A stretch of DNA of 64,000 nt, taken from the NCBI GenBank assembly GCA_949130495.1, contig OX422215.1, forward strand, positions 71,749,244-71,813,243. Direction: 5' to 3'. This document shows, in pieces, positions 35,262 through 46,859 of this stretch. The notes below the pieces were generated by a model, which had not been told where the DNA came from, did no database searches, and saw nothing but the letters and a program-made list of their open reading frames with translations. The number at the start of each line of letters is the position of its first letter. Within the stretch, counting starts at the first letter, position 1. The stretch is from Sambucus nigra. Its lineage: Eukaryota; Streptophyta; Magnoliopsida; Dipsacales; Adoxaceae. The translations under genes and the position numbers were made by a program.

Positions 35262-36507
35262 TTCTAGGTAGGGATTTGGGGGATTTAGGCAGGGTCAGCA
35301 GGGCCAGCCTAATCAGCAGGACCAATAGGGACAACATCGTCAGCCGCAGGGCCATAAGCGTTTTCAGCAGGGCCAGTAGGGCCAATGGCGGGGTGGTAAC
35401 GGCCAGCAGGGACATAATCAACAGGGACAGAGGGGAGGAAATTTCAGGGGCCAAAGCTTCGGGTGTGGTAAAAATGGCCAAAGGCGCCAGGATTGTCTAG
35501 AGGGTGATAGGGCCCCACAGTAGCAGGGTTCCCGTAATGAGCCACAAATGCCACTTTTTCCAGCCGCCCTCCCAGCACCAGCTCAGATACCATCCCTACC
35601 AGCCATTCCAGCAGCTCCAGTGCAGTAGGGGCAACTATAGTATGGACGTGTCTATAACGTCCACCAGGCAACAGCTCCACAGGCACCACCCGCGATTGAG
35701 GGTACGTTTCCTATCCATGGTACTATGGGTCGGGTTTTATTTGATACTGGGGCGACACACTGTTTTATAGCTACCCATTTTGCGAAGGCCTTAGGGTTAT
35801 TAGCCACGGTAGAGAGCACTGTGACATATGTAGACTCACCACTGGGGAACGTATCACTAATTTTCTTTATATGTCGAGGCGTGGGAGTAGAGATTGGTAG
35901 CTTGATTTTACCAGCAAACATGTTAGTTTTAGATATGCATGAGCACAACGTTATTATTGGTATGGATTGGCTCGCAGCATACAGAGCCATGATAGATTGT
36001 TTCGGTGGGAGTATTGTCTTTGCCATTCCAGGACAAGAGATTTTTGTAGTGGCGATGCCTCGCCCAGAGGGAGGCTCTATCGCTCATTTGTATTACATAG
36101 AGGAGGATACCTCTAAGGAGGCCGTAATTCCCTTAAATTCGATCCCAGTTGTTCGTGAGTATTCTGATGTATTTGAGGAGATACCAGGCCTACCCCCTAG
36201 TCGAGAGATAGATTTTTTCATAGATTTATTATCGGATACTCGATCGATAGCACGCGCTCCATACCGTATGGCTCCGGCAGAGATGCGAGAGTTACGAGAT
36301 CAGATAGAGGAGTTGTTAGGTCAGGGCTTCATTCATAGGAGTACCTCACCTTGGGGCGCTCTAGTGTTGTTTGTGAAGAAGAGAGATGGTTCACTGAGGC
36401 TATGTGTGGACTACCGGGAGCTGAACAAGGTCACGATACGGAACAAATATCCATTGCCTCGAATCGATGATCTGTTCGACCAGCTGAGGGGAGCAACTTT
36501 CTTTTAG
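35262..36507 (+). pseudogene. Protease and RT N-terminal half, chromovirus C
   Basis: 35262-35700 is a low-complexity Gln/Gly/Pro linker with several TAG codons in CAG-rich context. Protease follows: [17 protein letters not shown] with the DTGA active site near 35740, then [18 protein letters not shown] starts with [55 protein letters not shown] and [12 protein letters not shown], and stops at a TAG (36505-36507) just before [11 protein letters not shown]. Confidence 0.9.
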
Positions 36508-37115
36508 AAGATAGATCTGAGGTCAGGGTACCATCAGCTACATATTAGGGAGCAGGATGTTTCAAAGACTTCTTTCTTGACGAGATATGGTCCTATGAGT
36601 TCAGAGTGATGCCATCTGGACTCACAAATGCACCAACCGTATTCATGGACTTGATGAACAGAGTGTTCAGAGAGTTCTTGGATCAGTTTGTCATCGTCTT
36701 CATAGATGAAATCTTGATATATTCGCACACTAAGGAAGAGCATGCTGAGAACTTGAGGCAGGTTATTCAAACTCTACGAGAGCATCAGTTGTATGCTAAG
36801 TACGAGAAGTGCGGGCTCTGGTTACGGGAAGTGCAGTTCTTGGGACATGTTGTTTCTAAACAGGGGATAGTGGTTGACCCGAGTAAAGTGTCAGCGATGA
36901 GAGAGTGGGGACAACCCACGACACCGATGGAAGTGCGTAGTTTCTTAGGGTTAGCCGGATACTACAGGATATTCATTCGAGGGTTCTCCAAGATAGCATC
37001 CATTGACGAACCTGACTCCCAAGGGGGTACCATATGTTTGGGACGATGCTTGTCAATTAGCTTTCGACGAGATGAAAGACGAGCTTACTTCAGCACCGGT
37101 CCTTGCTTTACCTAA
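36508..37115 (+). pseudogene. RT C-terminal half, chromovirus C
   Basis: After a frameshift near 36600: [20 protein letters not shown], then the catalytic box as FIDEILIYS, where family members have FxDDIL, so the second Asp is Glu. [18 protein letters not shown] and [15 protein letters not shown] follow. A further frameshift near 37010 ends the reading. Confidence 0.88.
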
Positions 37116-37503
37116 GTCGGGTGTGGAGTATCTAGTTTACACCGACACCTCTTTACGGGGACTCGGGGTAGTACTTCAGTAGGAGGAGAAGGCTATAGCT
37201 TTTTCCTCCCGCAAGCTTAAGCCGCACGAGAGGAATTACCCCACACACGACCTAGAGTTAGCAGCGGTCGTCTTTGCATTGAGAATATGGAGACACTATT
37301 TATTGGGGGAGAAATTTTGCTTGTTCACAGACCACAAATCACTGCAGTACCTATTCACTCAGTGAGAGGTGAATATGCGTCAGCGCAGGTGGTTAGAGTT
37401 TGTGAAAGACTATCAGTTCGACATACAGTACCATTCGGGGAAGGCCAACGTAGTTGCTGATGTGTTGAGCCGTAAACCGGTAGACGATGTAGCAGACGTC
37501 TGA
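37000..37503 (+). pseudogene. RNase H of chromovirus C
   Basis: In another frame: [76 protein letters not shown] and [17 protein letters not shown]. Two in-frame stops: a TAG at 37180-37182 after LQ and a TGA near 37363 after FTQ. Confidence 0.85.
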
Positions 37504-38275
37504 AAAGTAAAGTGGAAAGAGTTGGGTCACCAAGATGCGGTAGCCCGCTCTTTCATATCTGTCATGACAGCGACTCTCGAGATTATTACGAGGGTAATAC
37601 AAGCACAGACAGCAGACCCATTTTGCCAGGAGCAGATTATATGGCTTTTAGCTGAGGGTGCTGAATCCTATTCTGTTAGTTCCGATGGGGGTTTGAGATT
37701 TAATGGGAGATTAGTGGTTCCCGAAGGAGGAGACTTACGTCATGCAGTAATGACCCAGTCTCACGGGTCCCGATTTGCGGTGCATCCTGGGGGAGATAAA
37801 ATATACCAGGATATGAGGCGATAATACTGGTGGAGTGGGATGAAAAAGGACATTGCTGAGTTCGTGTCCAAGTGTTCTACCTGTCAGATGGTAAAGGTGG
37901 ACCACCAGAAATCATCGGGGTTACTTCAGCCATTGGAAATACCCGCGTGGAAGTGGGAGAGTATTTACATGTATTTTATTACTGGGTTGCCTACATCACA
38001 ACGGGGCCACGACTCCGTCTGGGTGATTGTGGACCGTTTGACCAAGGTGGCTCATTTTCTGCCAGTGGGATAGACTATACCGCGGGACAGTATGCTTGGT
38101 TATTCATTGAGGAGATTGTCAGATTACATGGGGTGCCCCTGAATATTGTGTCAGATATAGACAAGATTTTCGTGTCACGTTTTTGGGAAAGCTTCAAGAG
38201 GCCATGGGTAAAGAGTTGCGGTTGAGTTCAGCTTATCACCCACAGACAGATGGACAAACATAGCGTACCAATCAG
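37504..38275 (+). pseudogene. Integrase zinc and catalytic core, chromovirus C
   Basis: The zinc region HGSRFAVHPGGDKIYQDMRR and [11 protein letters not shown] is broken by a TAA. The core reads [15 protein letters not shown], where the first catalytic Asp (MDFITGLP) is Tyr. The second Asp is in VSDID. The third residue falls at a TAG: HPQTDGQT-stop-RTNQ near 38263, replacing the catalytic Glu codon. Frameshifts lie near 38075 and 38220. Confidence 0.87.
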
Positions 38276-39046
38276 ATGTTTGAGGATATGCTACGCATGT
38301 GTGTCCTTGATTTTGGAGGAGGTAGGGAGCCACATCTTCCACTGGTAGAGTTTGCTTATAATAACTCTTATCAGTTCACGATTGTCATGGCTCTATTTGT
38401 GGCATTGTATGGCAGGCCTTGTCGTTCCCCAACTTATTGGCTAGAGGTGGGGGATAATAAGTTGCTCGGACCAGAGGTGATTCAGGAAACCTCCGCTAGG
38501 GTTAAGATTATCAGGAGTCACATTCGGGTAGCCCAGGATAGACAGAAAAGCTACGCCAATGCAAAACGGTTCTTCCGAGAATTTAATGTGGGGGACCAAG
38601 TATTACTACGTGTATCCCCTATGAAAGGAGTGATGAGGTTCGAGAAGAAAGGTAAATTGGCCCCAAGGTACGTGGAACCATTTCCCATTATCGAGAGGGT
38701 TAGGCCGGTAGCATACAGACTGGGACTACCTGAACACTTACATCGCATTCACGATGTATTCCACATCTCGTCGTTGAGATGATACCTTCGGGATGACATG
38801 GCCCACACCCATATCGCGATTGAGGAGATGGACTTACAGCCCGATAACTCTTACGAGGAGAGGCCTGTGGCTATCCTAGACCATAGCGAAAGGCGATTGA
38901 GGTCGAAAGTAGTTCCACTTGTAAGGGTCCAGTGGGAGCATCATAATGTGGAGGAATCCACTTGGGAGCGTGAAACGTACATGCGTGAGAAGTACCCAGA
39001 GTTATTCTTACCAGGTACACCTTATCTTTTTCGAATTTCGGGATGA
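38276..39046 (+). pseudogene. Integrase C-terminus and chromodomain, chromovirus C
   Basis: EDMLRMCVLDFGG, LVEFAYNNSY, ALYGRPCRSP, then the GPY/F-like module KLAPRYVEPFPIIERV and LPEHLHRIHDVFHISSLR. A TGA follows at 38780. The chromodomain from about 38840 has YEERPVAILDHSERRLRSK, VPLVRVQWEHHNVEESTWE and MREKYPELF. In active relatives this module directs integration to heterochromatin. Confidence 0.9.
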
Positions 39047-39057
39047 AATTCCGTTAT

Positions 39058-39070
39058 TAGGGGGGGAGTA
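39058..39070 (+). promoter_or_regulatory. Polypurine tract of chromovirus C
   Basis: TAGGGGGGGAGTA directly before the TGTAATACC start of the 3' LTR. Confidence 0.9.
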
Positions 39071-42016
39071 TGTAATACCCCGTATTTTTATGACTTTTAA
39101 ATTTGGGGATTTATTAAATTTAATTATAGATATTAATTTAATATTAATCCAAAAAATCATTTAAATACTTACTAGCGTGATGAGAGTTAGTAATTATTTT
39201 GTTGTAAGTTACTTTATGGGTAAAGTAAGTGGTGTAATTGTGATTAGTAAAATTATCACGAGAATCTAATTTAGTAATTTTGGAAATTTATCCGGACGCG
39301 CTTCTGTCGTGTCGGGATTAAATTCGGACTATTAAAAGTGAATAAATTATAATTCACCCATATGATCATTTTGAGTGCGCCAATGTGTCCATAAGGGTCG
39401 AGATAGTCAAAATAATGTACCCGAGAGTTTAGTTTGGGTCTCGGGGCGTTTTTAGGCCTAATTAACACCCTGGGAGGGCGTTTTGAACATTTTACATTTT
39501 TGGGCATGAAAACCCACGAAAATTCTAAGGGTATATCAGATGGAAAGAGTCATCTTCTAGGGTTAGAATCACCATAAACCAAAGACGGCCATTGGAGATG
39601 AAGAGGAGAGGCTTTCCAAGGAGTTCTAGGCCAAGAACTCCACCGTTTGCAGCGCCGTCGTCGCCAAACGTTAGATCGCGCAACGAGGATCACAACCACA
39701 CCAATCTCTCCACAAATATGAACCAAGAATTCTCAGGAAAGTATCTATCTTGCTCTATCAGTTAATGCTCCAATAATATTAGCCTAGGATCGATTAGGAC
39801 TAGTTTTTGTGAAAGAAAAACCTGTTTTGGAGATTTGAATTCGCATGGTGTATGAGTAATAGATGTATTCTGGAAACCCAAGTCATATGTAGAGTTTGAA
39901 CCACGAAATTACAATAAATTAAGAGTATGAAATCTGGTAAAAGAATGGGAAGAAACTGAAGAAAGAAAATATTAGGGTTCTTGATGTTTTGATGGATTAT
40001 GCCCCATTTAATTCGTTATTCATGATGAAAATCCGCATGCCTGACGTAGAATATCACTTATTTGAGGATATAAAACTTGTAGTATGAATTGCTGGGAGTT
40101 TGGGAATCAAAAATATTGGTTTGGATGATTTTGGAAGAAGAAACCCGTAACTGGAAATTCTGCAGATTTGTCATACCTACTTGATCGATCGATCGACCCC
40201 TCCTGGCAGACTTATATTTTCCTTTTTAAATAATTAATTTCAATTTAAGTGAGTAGTAATCTTTGGACATTTTTATTAAAACATTTTGGAATGTAAAGGA
40301 GGCAGTAGGACTTTATTTGAATTATGGAACCATTAATGTGAGACGAGATTTACATTTCATGGGGGTGTTTTATACTTAAGGAACAATGGGAACATATGTT
40401 AAAGGGTGAGAATCGTAAGGAAGTTACGTTGTAAAATAAATAAGTACCTACTGAAATTACACTTGGGGAGATAGGAATTTACGAGTGTTACGTAGTAAGT
40501 TGGAATAATCCCATAAATAAGAATAAGAGACTAATCGTTTTACGTGATAACCTAGTAATGCACAATAAGGATAAATATAATAATTACCGGTTATGAGAGT
40601 GTACTAAAAATTGATATGGGAATAGTAGTATATATATATGATTGTGTCTATGCATATACTATATACGTGTGAAAATCATGTCCGCGCTACTTGCTATACC
40701 TGAGGTTACTGCGCTGGGACAGTCTTATCTCGATGGGACCTTTATGGGGGCTATTGACTTGTACCCTAGAACATAGGAATCCTTGGTACAGGCTATCGAA
40801 TCGATAGTCAGACGGTCCTAAGAGACGTGAGGGTATGTGCTGACCTCTTAGTGACTTGGAACTATGCTTCGCCTCAATTTTGTATGTGTTTTGTGTTATT
40901 ACAGTTCGAGAGTGATTCCTAACTTGTATTTCTCTTAGTACGAGTGATACATGGATTGGATAGCAGAGTATGCCCGCACCATAAATTTTATGTGGGGTGC
41001 CGTTAGAATATATATATATATATATATTATATGAGTATTTAATATATATATTTAAACCTATAATTTGGGAACTACCTACTGTGACTATGGTAAGTAGGAG
41101 TTGAATAATTATTTCAACTTGGGAATAAGTGTTTGAAAAGTATGATGCGTTACTGAGAAACTTTATAATCAAATGAGGCTTATGTGGGAACTTTACTGTT
41201 CAATAAAATTAACTTCCTTAACAATTGAAATTGTCGGCATGAAATCTTATGAGTAACATAAGATAAGATAAGTTAAACTGTTGGGAGTATTAGTGCGATA
41301 GGTGTGCACATTAGAAGAAAGGTGAGAGTTTCTCAAGGGAGCGCCGCACTAATATGTTGGTTGCATTAGCCGGTAAGCATTTTAAATACTTGCTAAACTA
41401 ATTTTAAACTGTTTTACAATCGGGCTCTGACCCGTTTCCTATTTTCTCTTCTCTCTTGTATATATATGTATATATTACAGGTGCACAGCCACAGGGGCGT
41501 CTTGCATAGGATCCTTTGGAAGGAACGCGCTGCAGCTTAGGTGGGAGTTGCGGGCCTCTTGCTTAGACGACCTCATTATTGATTCCACTTCTAGCACTAT
41601 TTTATCCAGTTGGGCATGTGTCGCCCTTTTCCATTATTCAGTTGTTTTATCGGAGATTGTGATTCGTTTATTTCCAGCATTTTTACTTTGGGATTTATTA
41701 CTATCAGAATGTTCTCCTTAAGTTTTAAAGTTGGAATTAATTAGTTGGATGTTTAAATTGTTTGGATTATATGTTCCATTATAGTTGTTGGGTGATTCTT
41801 AAACTGTGAATTATGCAAAGTTTAAATGTTGGTTTTTAAATGAAACTTGGAAATTGATGTCTTAAAAATGGTTTTGTCACTTAGCTTGATTATTTAGGGT
41901 GTTTAAAAAAAAAATTATTTTTGCGACAGTGATGCTAAGAATGAACCAACCGTTCACCTTGATTATAATTTAATAAAGGACTGATCACCCGGTATTTAAT
42001 TAGTCGGGGTGTCACA
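39071..42016 (+). repeat. 3' LTR of chromovirus C (2946 bp)
   Basis: Matches the 5' LTR. It lacks one copy of the 24-bp duplication and about 53 bp of the palindrome cluster (one TCGATCGATCGA left, near 40185), and has a longer TA run near 41010-41030. The deletion lies between identical ATCGATCGACC words, which suggests slippage or recombination. Confidence 0.95.
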
Positions 42017-42323
42017 AACACTCAACTCCACACGTACCTCGGTATCCATCGATGTAGCCTCAATAACCGTCACCGAATCAGAACACGAACTTCATCGCTT
42101 CGTCGTCATACACAACACGTACGGAATCCACCGCAAGAAAGTAATATGATCAACTGAATTAATAACACGATTTCAGTGAACATGTTTAAGATCACAAGCT
42201 TTGGATTTGTAAGATTCAATCTTGAATAAACTCCGAATGGTGGAAAACCTTAGGAACGTTTTCGTAAAACTGTTACAACATCGTTTTGGCAAAGGTTCTT
42301 TATGTATTTTTGAGTAGATAAGT

Positions 42324-42392
42324 CTTTTTATAATAAAACATGAATTTTGAGGTGGCGGGTCGTTCGAACGACATAAGATGTCGCTTGAATGA
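42324..42392 (-). promoter_or_regulatory. Promoter of insertion E: twin palindromes and TATA
   Basis: On the minus strand TATAAAAAG (42332-42324) lies downstream of TCGTTCGAACGA (42360-42371, core of a perfect 14-nt palindrome at 42359-42372) and the near-palindrome TCGCTTGAATGA (42381-42392), 21 bp apart. Confidence 0.5.
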
Positions 42393-42792
42393 CATTTAAA
42401 ACTTGATTTTATTTTCAAAATAATTCCTCAAAATTTCTAAAAATATTTTTACGTTAAAATAATAAAAATACATTTTCATAAAATATATTTTAAATTCCCA
42501 ATATTTAAAAACATTTAAAAATCATTTTAAATCATCCATCATTTAAATAAGATTCTAAATAACATAAATCACTAAGCATTCATACCTGAGTGACCTAGAA
42601 CTATCTGAATGTAAAGAATAAAACATAGCATAATATCATCTTCAAAGCTTTAATCGTATATTCTTCAACATGGAACGTCCTAGGCTTTGTGGGACCACAA
42701 CTCAATAGCTAGCCTAGACTCAAACTGTTTTTCCTGAAATTAAGACAATTACAAACAAATTGACTCTATTAGAAATTTGTCCTTATAGTAAG

Positions 42793-43017
42793 TCCGATTA
42801 ATGCACATGAGGATCCGTTAGAAAGGGGATTTAGATCCCTTCGAAGATTCATTGATTTTTGCTCAGGCGGGGAAGTTGATCGGAGTCAAACAGGGCTCGA
42901 AAGCGCCCGGTGGCCTCTAGATTGGTACTTAGAGTATGTCCTAGGGTTTTTGATGAATAAGTGAGTGTTAGGAACCTAAGGAGGTGCCTAGGAGGTTCTT
43001 ATGATGGGGTGTCTATA
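42793..43017 (-). repeat. 5' LTR of element A, second part
   Basis: Homology to 52300-52537 of element B resumes: GATCCGTTAGAAAGGGG, TTCGAAGATTCATTG, then GGGGTGTCTATA, matching B's LTR end GGGGTGTCTACA with C to T at the terminal CA. Directly to the right is relic D. Confidence 0.85.
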
Positions 43018-44710
43018 GTAAGATCCTACAATACTTTTTCATGCAGAGGGAGTTGAACATGATACAATGATATTTTTGTAATTTGTTAATGATTATCGCA
43101 TTAGCATCCAATATTATCTAGATAAGGTGAATGTGGCATCAGACACCTTTAGTAGTACATCGATAATACTTTATCGATGGTTTGAAGGTAAAAGTGGCAT
43201 TCTCTTTTTACAACAAATGAGTTAGCAGATGCTTTTATGGTACTTCTTACCATCACAATTACGATAATTGTTCAAGTTGTGAAGGCCTTGACTATAAACC
43301 ATTTTCTCTAAGAGAAGGTCAGAAAGTTATTGACCGAGGGGGCACCGTTATATTCGATTATGTCTCGTAGTGATTTATGGCTTTATGACAAGTTGGTTGT
43401 ATTAGGGGATAAGGAGTTATGATGTGCAGTATTGGAAGAGGCATATGGGTCTCAAATTCTAGTACATCCCGATAGGCATAAGATGTATCAGGATATGATG
43501 ATCCAGTATTGGTAGGAAAGAATGAAGGGGAACATTGCGTTATTTATGTCCAAGTGTACTACCTGTCAGATGATGAAAATAGATCACTAGATACCATCAG
43601 ATGTTATAGGCTTCTTGAGGTCCTAGTGTGGAAGTAGGAGAATTTTTCCGTGAATTTTATTATCGGATTGCCTATATCAAATAGGTGTTATTTTATTTGG
43701 GTTATCGTGGATAGGTTAATTAAGGTACCTCATTTCATTCTATACCGGATAGACTTCATGGAAGAGTGATATGCCAGCCTTTTCATTACAGACATTGTGA
43801 GTATACATGACATAATACTTGATATCATGTTCGATAGGGACAAGACTTTAGTTTCCTACTTTAAGCCAAGTTTTGAGCATATGATGGGGATTAAATTGTG
43901 ATCGAGTACCTTGTATCATCCATAGATTGACGGTCAGACAAAGTGAGTGAAATAGGTATTAGAGCATACACTTCAGTCTTGTGTATTGTACTTTAAGGGA
44001 ATTTAGGATCAACACTTACCTTTATAGGAGTTTAATTACAACAATAGTCACGAACAAACTATTGACATTGCACCGTATAAGGAATTATATGGGAGGCCTT
44101 ATCATTTTCTCATTTACTGGGAGGTGTGGTAAAATAAGTTACTAGGGCCAGAGTTTTATTTAGGAAACCTTAGAAAAAGTGGGCCTTATCAGGGACAAGA
44201 TGAGGACTGCACAAAGTAGGCAAACTAATTATTCAAACAAGGGGAAAAGACAAATTTAGTTTTTAGTTGGTGTTGATTAAGGTGTCTCCCATAAAAAAGT
44301 GATGTGATTTATGGGGAAAGGGAGCTTAGCTCCTCGATGTGTTAGGCCATTCACAATCATCGACTGAGTGGCACCGATTGCTTATCATGTTATCTTACCC
44401 GATCATCTCCAAAAGGTACATGATGTGTTCCATGATTCTATGTTGAAGATATTCTTTAGAAATAACATGGTATACCAACACATTAATTTGGATGAGATAA
44501 ACTTTATCCCGATACGAATTACGAGAAGATACTTTTGTTATTTTGGATCATAGGGAGCAGATTCTTTATTCTAAAGTCATTCTAGCTATACGCGTTCAGT
44601 GGGGGCACACGAATGAGGTAGAGATTTCACGGGAGAGGGAGAGTAACATACGAGAGAAATATTCAGAACTCTTTTATTCAGGTGTGTATCGAATGTCGAG
44701 GACATAATTC
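43018..44710 (+). pseudogene. Relic D: RNase H-integrase-chromodomain of an old chromovirus
   Basis: The sequence begins mid-gene in RNase H (FFMQRELNM, then VNDYRISIQYYLDKVNVASD) and runs through the integrase zinc region (near 43470-43590, KCTTCQMMK in frame pieces), a degraded core, LPDHLQKVHDVFHDSMLK near 44400 and chromodomain remnants (VQWGHTNEVEISRERE and EKYSELF near 44600-44670). Every domain has stops and frameshifts. It is related to element C but far more decayed. The cut at 43018 coincides with the LTR end of element A, so A inserted into it. Confidence 0.8.
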
Positions 44711-46440
44711 CATTATTAGTGGGAAGAATGTTGTAAGATGTGGGTTCTTAGAATATAGTTAGTATCAATCGAGGCATAACCCCTTATCAAGATCGGGATT
44801 AATGCACATGATAATATTTAATAATGACAGTAAATGAGGGAAATAGAGACGATAACATTCAACACTCAAGCTAGTATTAAATGAGAACTTTACACTATAC
44901 ATGCACTATAAACACAATAAATAGATGAGACCAACAAGTAACTTGGTTGGAATAGAAAGAGAAAGTACTCCCAGCACAATAAGGGCAAGGCAGGAACTCT
45001 AAGCTTAGCTAATGCTCAATCATTTGGGTATGAATGGGTGCGAGGATAATATTTGGACAATAAATGCTCTCACAGAAGCTCTCGTGTATGAGGAAATTCC
45101 AACAGTAATTCGGGATCAAGATTGTCGTCCTTGTAAACTATTTGGTTGGTCTACTTATATGGAGGCAAGGTTCTCGAGTAACCTTAATAACATTAAATGT
45201 GATTGACTGATATTAAATGCTAAAGTATCATAGCATTAATGTCGAAGATACTATATTAAATGCATGGGATATTATAATTTGGCAGGAAACTGCCTAACCA
45301 GTTAAAGCATGGGGGCATTAATGAGGGACGTGACGTGGCATCTCAAAGGCTTACCTTAGAACAATTATGAAATTAGTGGAATTGGCCTGCCATCCTAAGG
45401 ATAAACTTACTTGAGTGTGGTAACTTGGAGCTCCTCAATGCCAGACGTCATGCCGTCATAAAGTAGGTGAATAGTGACCCTACTAGACGTGTGGTCACAT
45501 CAATCCCAATGGATAGCGTATGGATTTGAGGTTGCTTGGCTAGAAGGTAGCTCGAGTATTTGGTATGCTATTTGTTGGTTATGAACTATCTCTAGTCCAA
45601 ATATACAAGATTGGTGTTCCTTGAGGAGGTTCCTCCAAATAGGTTGAAGTTCTGGTAGCTCGGCTGGAAGTGGCTCGAGCAACCATTTGTACTGAATGAA
45701 GTTTTTACCAAGTGTGCCAAGTGGGTTGGCTATTATATTCCCAATATTGCCTTGCTCCCAATCCTCCAAACCATGTCCCATGCGAGGTTGCCAAGAGGAG
45801 GTCGTTCGATAGAGCATGTGAGCTTTCCCATGCCCTGCCATACATGGTCCCTCGAGGGTACCGAATAACCTTGCCCATACTACAAAGTCTTGTTCAATAA
45901 ATAAAGTACATGATCAAATAATCTTTGCTTTATATTACAAAATATCGTTATTCGAATAACTTTGGCCTTCGAATGGAGTCCTTCGAGGAGTGTTTGTGGA
46001 GGGTCTTCGTGGGAAGTCCCTCGAGCGATCTTTATCTTCCTTCTTTATTTACTAAGTGTATGATTAACTTAGATAATCAATCTTTAGTGGGGACTCCCCC
46101 CTAAATTTTCCCATTCGTAGAGATATTTGTTTATTTCTTGAAGAAATATCTTTATGAAATACTTGGTTGACTTTCAAACATTTTCTACAAAAATAGGCAA
46201 TATCCATAGGCAAATAATCATATCACAATAAATGTAAAAAAATTCATTAAAGAGAAGTGTGTGCGAGGAGCTTATCTAGTTCTTCTTTCAAGCTACTTCA
46301 TTTTTTGAATGCCTTGTGATATTTCTGATTGCGCCATTCCTTGATGGGACATTATGATTGCGTGTGTCCGTTACCTTGGGGAAGTGAAGAATTTTTTTTT
46401 CAAACTTCCCCTAAAGTGCTTCATCTCCCCTAAGTTGTAG
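44711..46440. other. Unclassified region, begins with probable 3' LTR of relic D
   Basis: A purine-rich run (GTGGGAAGAA, ending at 44731) precedes TGTAAGATGTGGG at 44732, which looks like polypurine tract and LTR start of relic D. The LTR end was not located. The rest has several TCGAG/TTCGAA words near 45545, 45670, 45850 and 45950-46030, and a purine-rich run on the minus strand near 46092-46110. No gene is supported; the 113-codon frame at 45841-45500 (-) resembles nothing I know. Confidence 0.4.
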
Positions 46441-46517
46441 AAACTCTAAGCATGCCCCATTTATTACTCTAGTCGTATCTCATTTAATGAGGTTGTCACT
46501 TGTACTTCTGCGCTTTA

Positions 46518-46717
46518 CACGTGGCGACTTCGGGACTAGCGCATTTTCCTCACGTGATGGTATTCGCGCATCGCTTGTTAAAGCATCATCATTACAACCT
46601 TTGAATTCTTGCCCCTACACACACGTGCAGGCCGCGCGAGACAACTCGATCATCGCTACGTTTCCCAAAGCGCTGTCATTTGCCGCCTGTTGGGGTTTGT
46701 GATGCCCCTATAAAAAG
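46518..46717 (+). promoter_or_regulatory. Promoter of the PMD gene: three G-boxes and TATA
   Basis: CACGTG at 46518-46523, 46551-46556 and 46622-46627, and TATAAAAAG at 46709-46717, about 143 bp before the ATG at 46860. A CT-rich leader with AACCCTAA follows the TATA box. It is a clear plant-type promoter layout with sites for bZIP or bHLH factors. Confidence 0.65.
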
Positions 46718-46859
46718 GCATACTTACATTTTCAAACCTGCACCCTTGGGTTTATTTACAATCATGTGCTTTTGAGAGAGAAACTCAGTGTTTGCCTTCT
46801 GCCTTAATTCCAAACCCTAACCATTCACTTTTTCTTCCCTTTCTCACTTTTATGTATCC

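Larger units (their letters stand above)
31207..42016 (+). mobile_element. Element C: complete chromovirus, Tekay/Del-like (10.8 kb)
   Basis: Two ~3 kb LTRs, an initiator-Met-type primer-binding site, gag, protease, RT, RNase H, integrase, a C-terminal chromodomain, a polypurine tract and a perfect AACAC duplication. The chromodomain and long LTRs place it in the Tekay/Del chromovirus lineage. The frames hold many stops, and RT (FIDE) and integrase (first Asp to Tyr, Glu to stop) lost catalytic residues, so it is a dead copy. It lies inside E. Confidence 0.93.
30829..42787 (-). mobile_element. Insertion E: probable solo LTR, split by chromovirus C
   Basis: Homology of element A to the LTR of element B stops at 30828 and resumes at 42793. 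The insert, minus C, is about 1.14 kb, runs TG...TA and is flanked by ATAAG (30824-30828) and GTAAG (42788-42792), a probable 5-bp duplication with one change. It has no gene. On its minus strand it has TATAAAAAG at 42332-42324, as an LTR promoter would. A solo LTR of an unidentified Ty3/gypsy family is the best reading; the CA to TA end change weakens it. Confidence 0.55.
7611..43017 (-). mobile_element. Element A: Ogre-like Tat-clade retrotransposon, interrupted
   Basis: Read on the minus strand, the 5' LTR is on the right (28809-30828 and 42793-43017), followed by a primer-binding site, long leader, gag, protease, linker, RT, archaeal-type RNase H and integrase. Antisense DUF7745 and PMD genes lie to the left. 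Element 1 broke it at 7610, a copia element at 9127-18986 and insertion E/C at 30829-42787. The 3' LTR is out of view. With insertions removed it would be near 19 kb, a size typical of Ogre-like elements. The frames are heavily decayed and RT and integrase catalytic residues are lost, so it is a dead copy. Confidence 0.8.

Noticed and set aside
35254..35500. Leucine-rich minus-strand and serine/arginine-rich plus-strand frames
   Set aside because: Shadows of the CAG/GGC-rich gag linker of chromovirus C.
42173..42418. 81-codon minus-strand frame in insertion E
   Set aside because: Overlaps the putative TATA box and palindromes; no similarity to a known protein.
45500..45841. 113-codon minus-strand frame as a gene
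   Set aside because: No recognisable motif, no promoter or homologous copy in the window; too short to support.
46092..46110. Polypurine tract and LTR start on the minus strand
   Set aside because: A purine run is present, but the next bases are not TG and no matching LTR was found.
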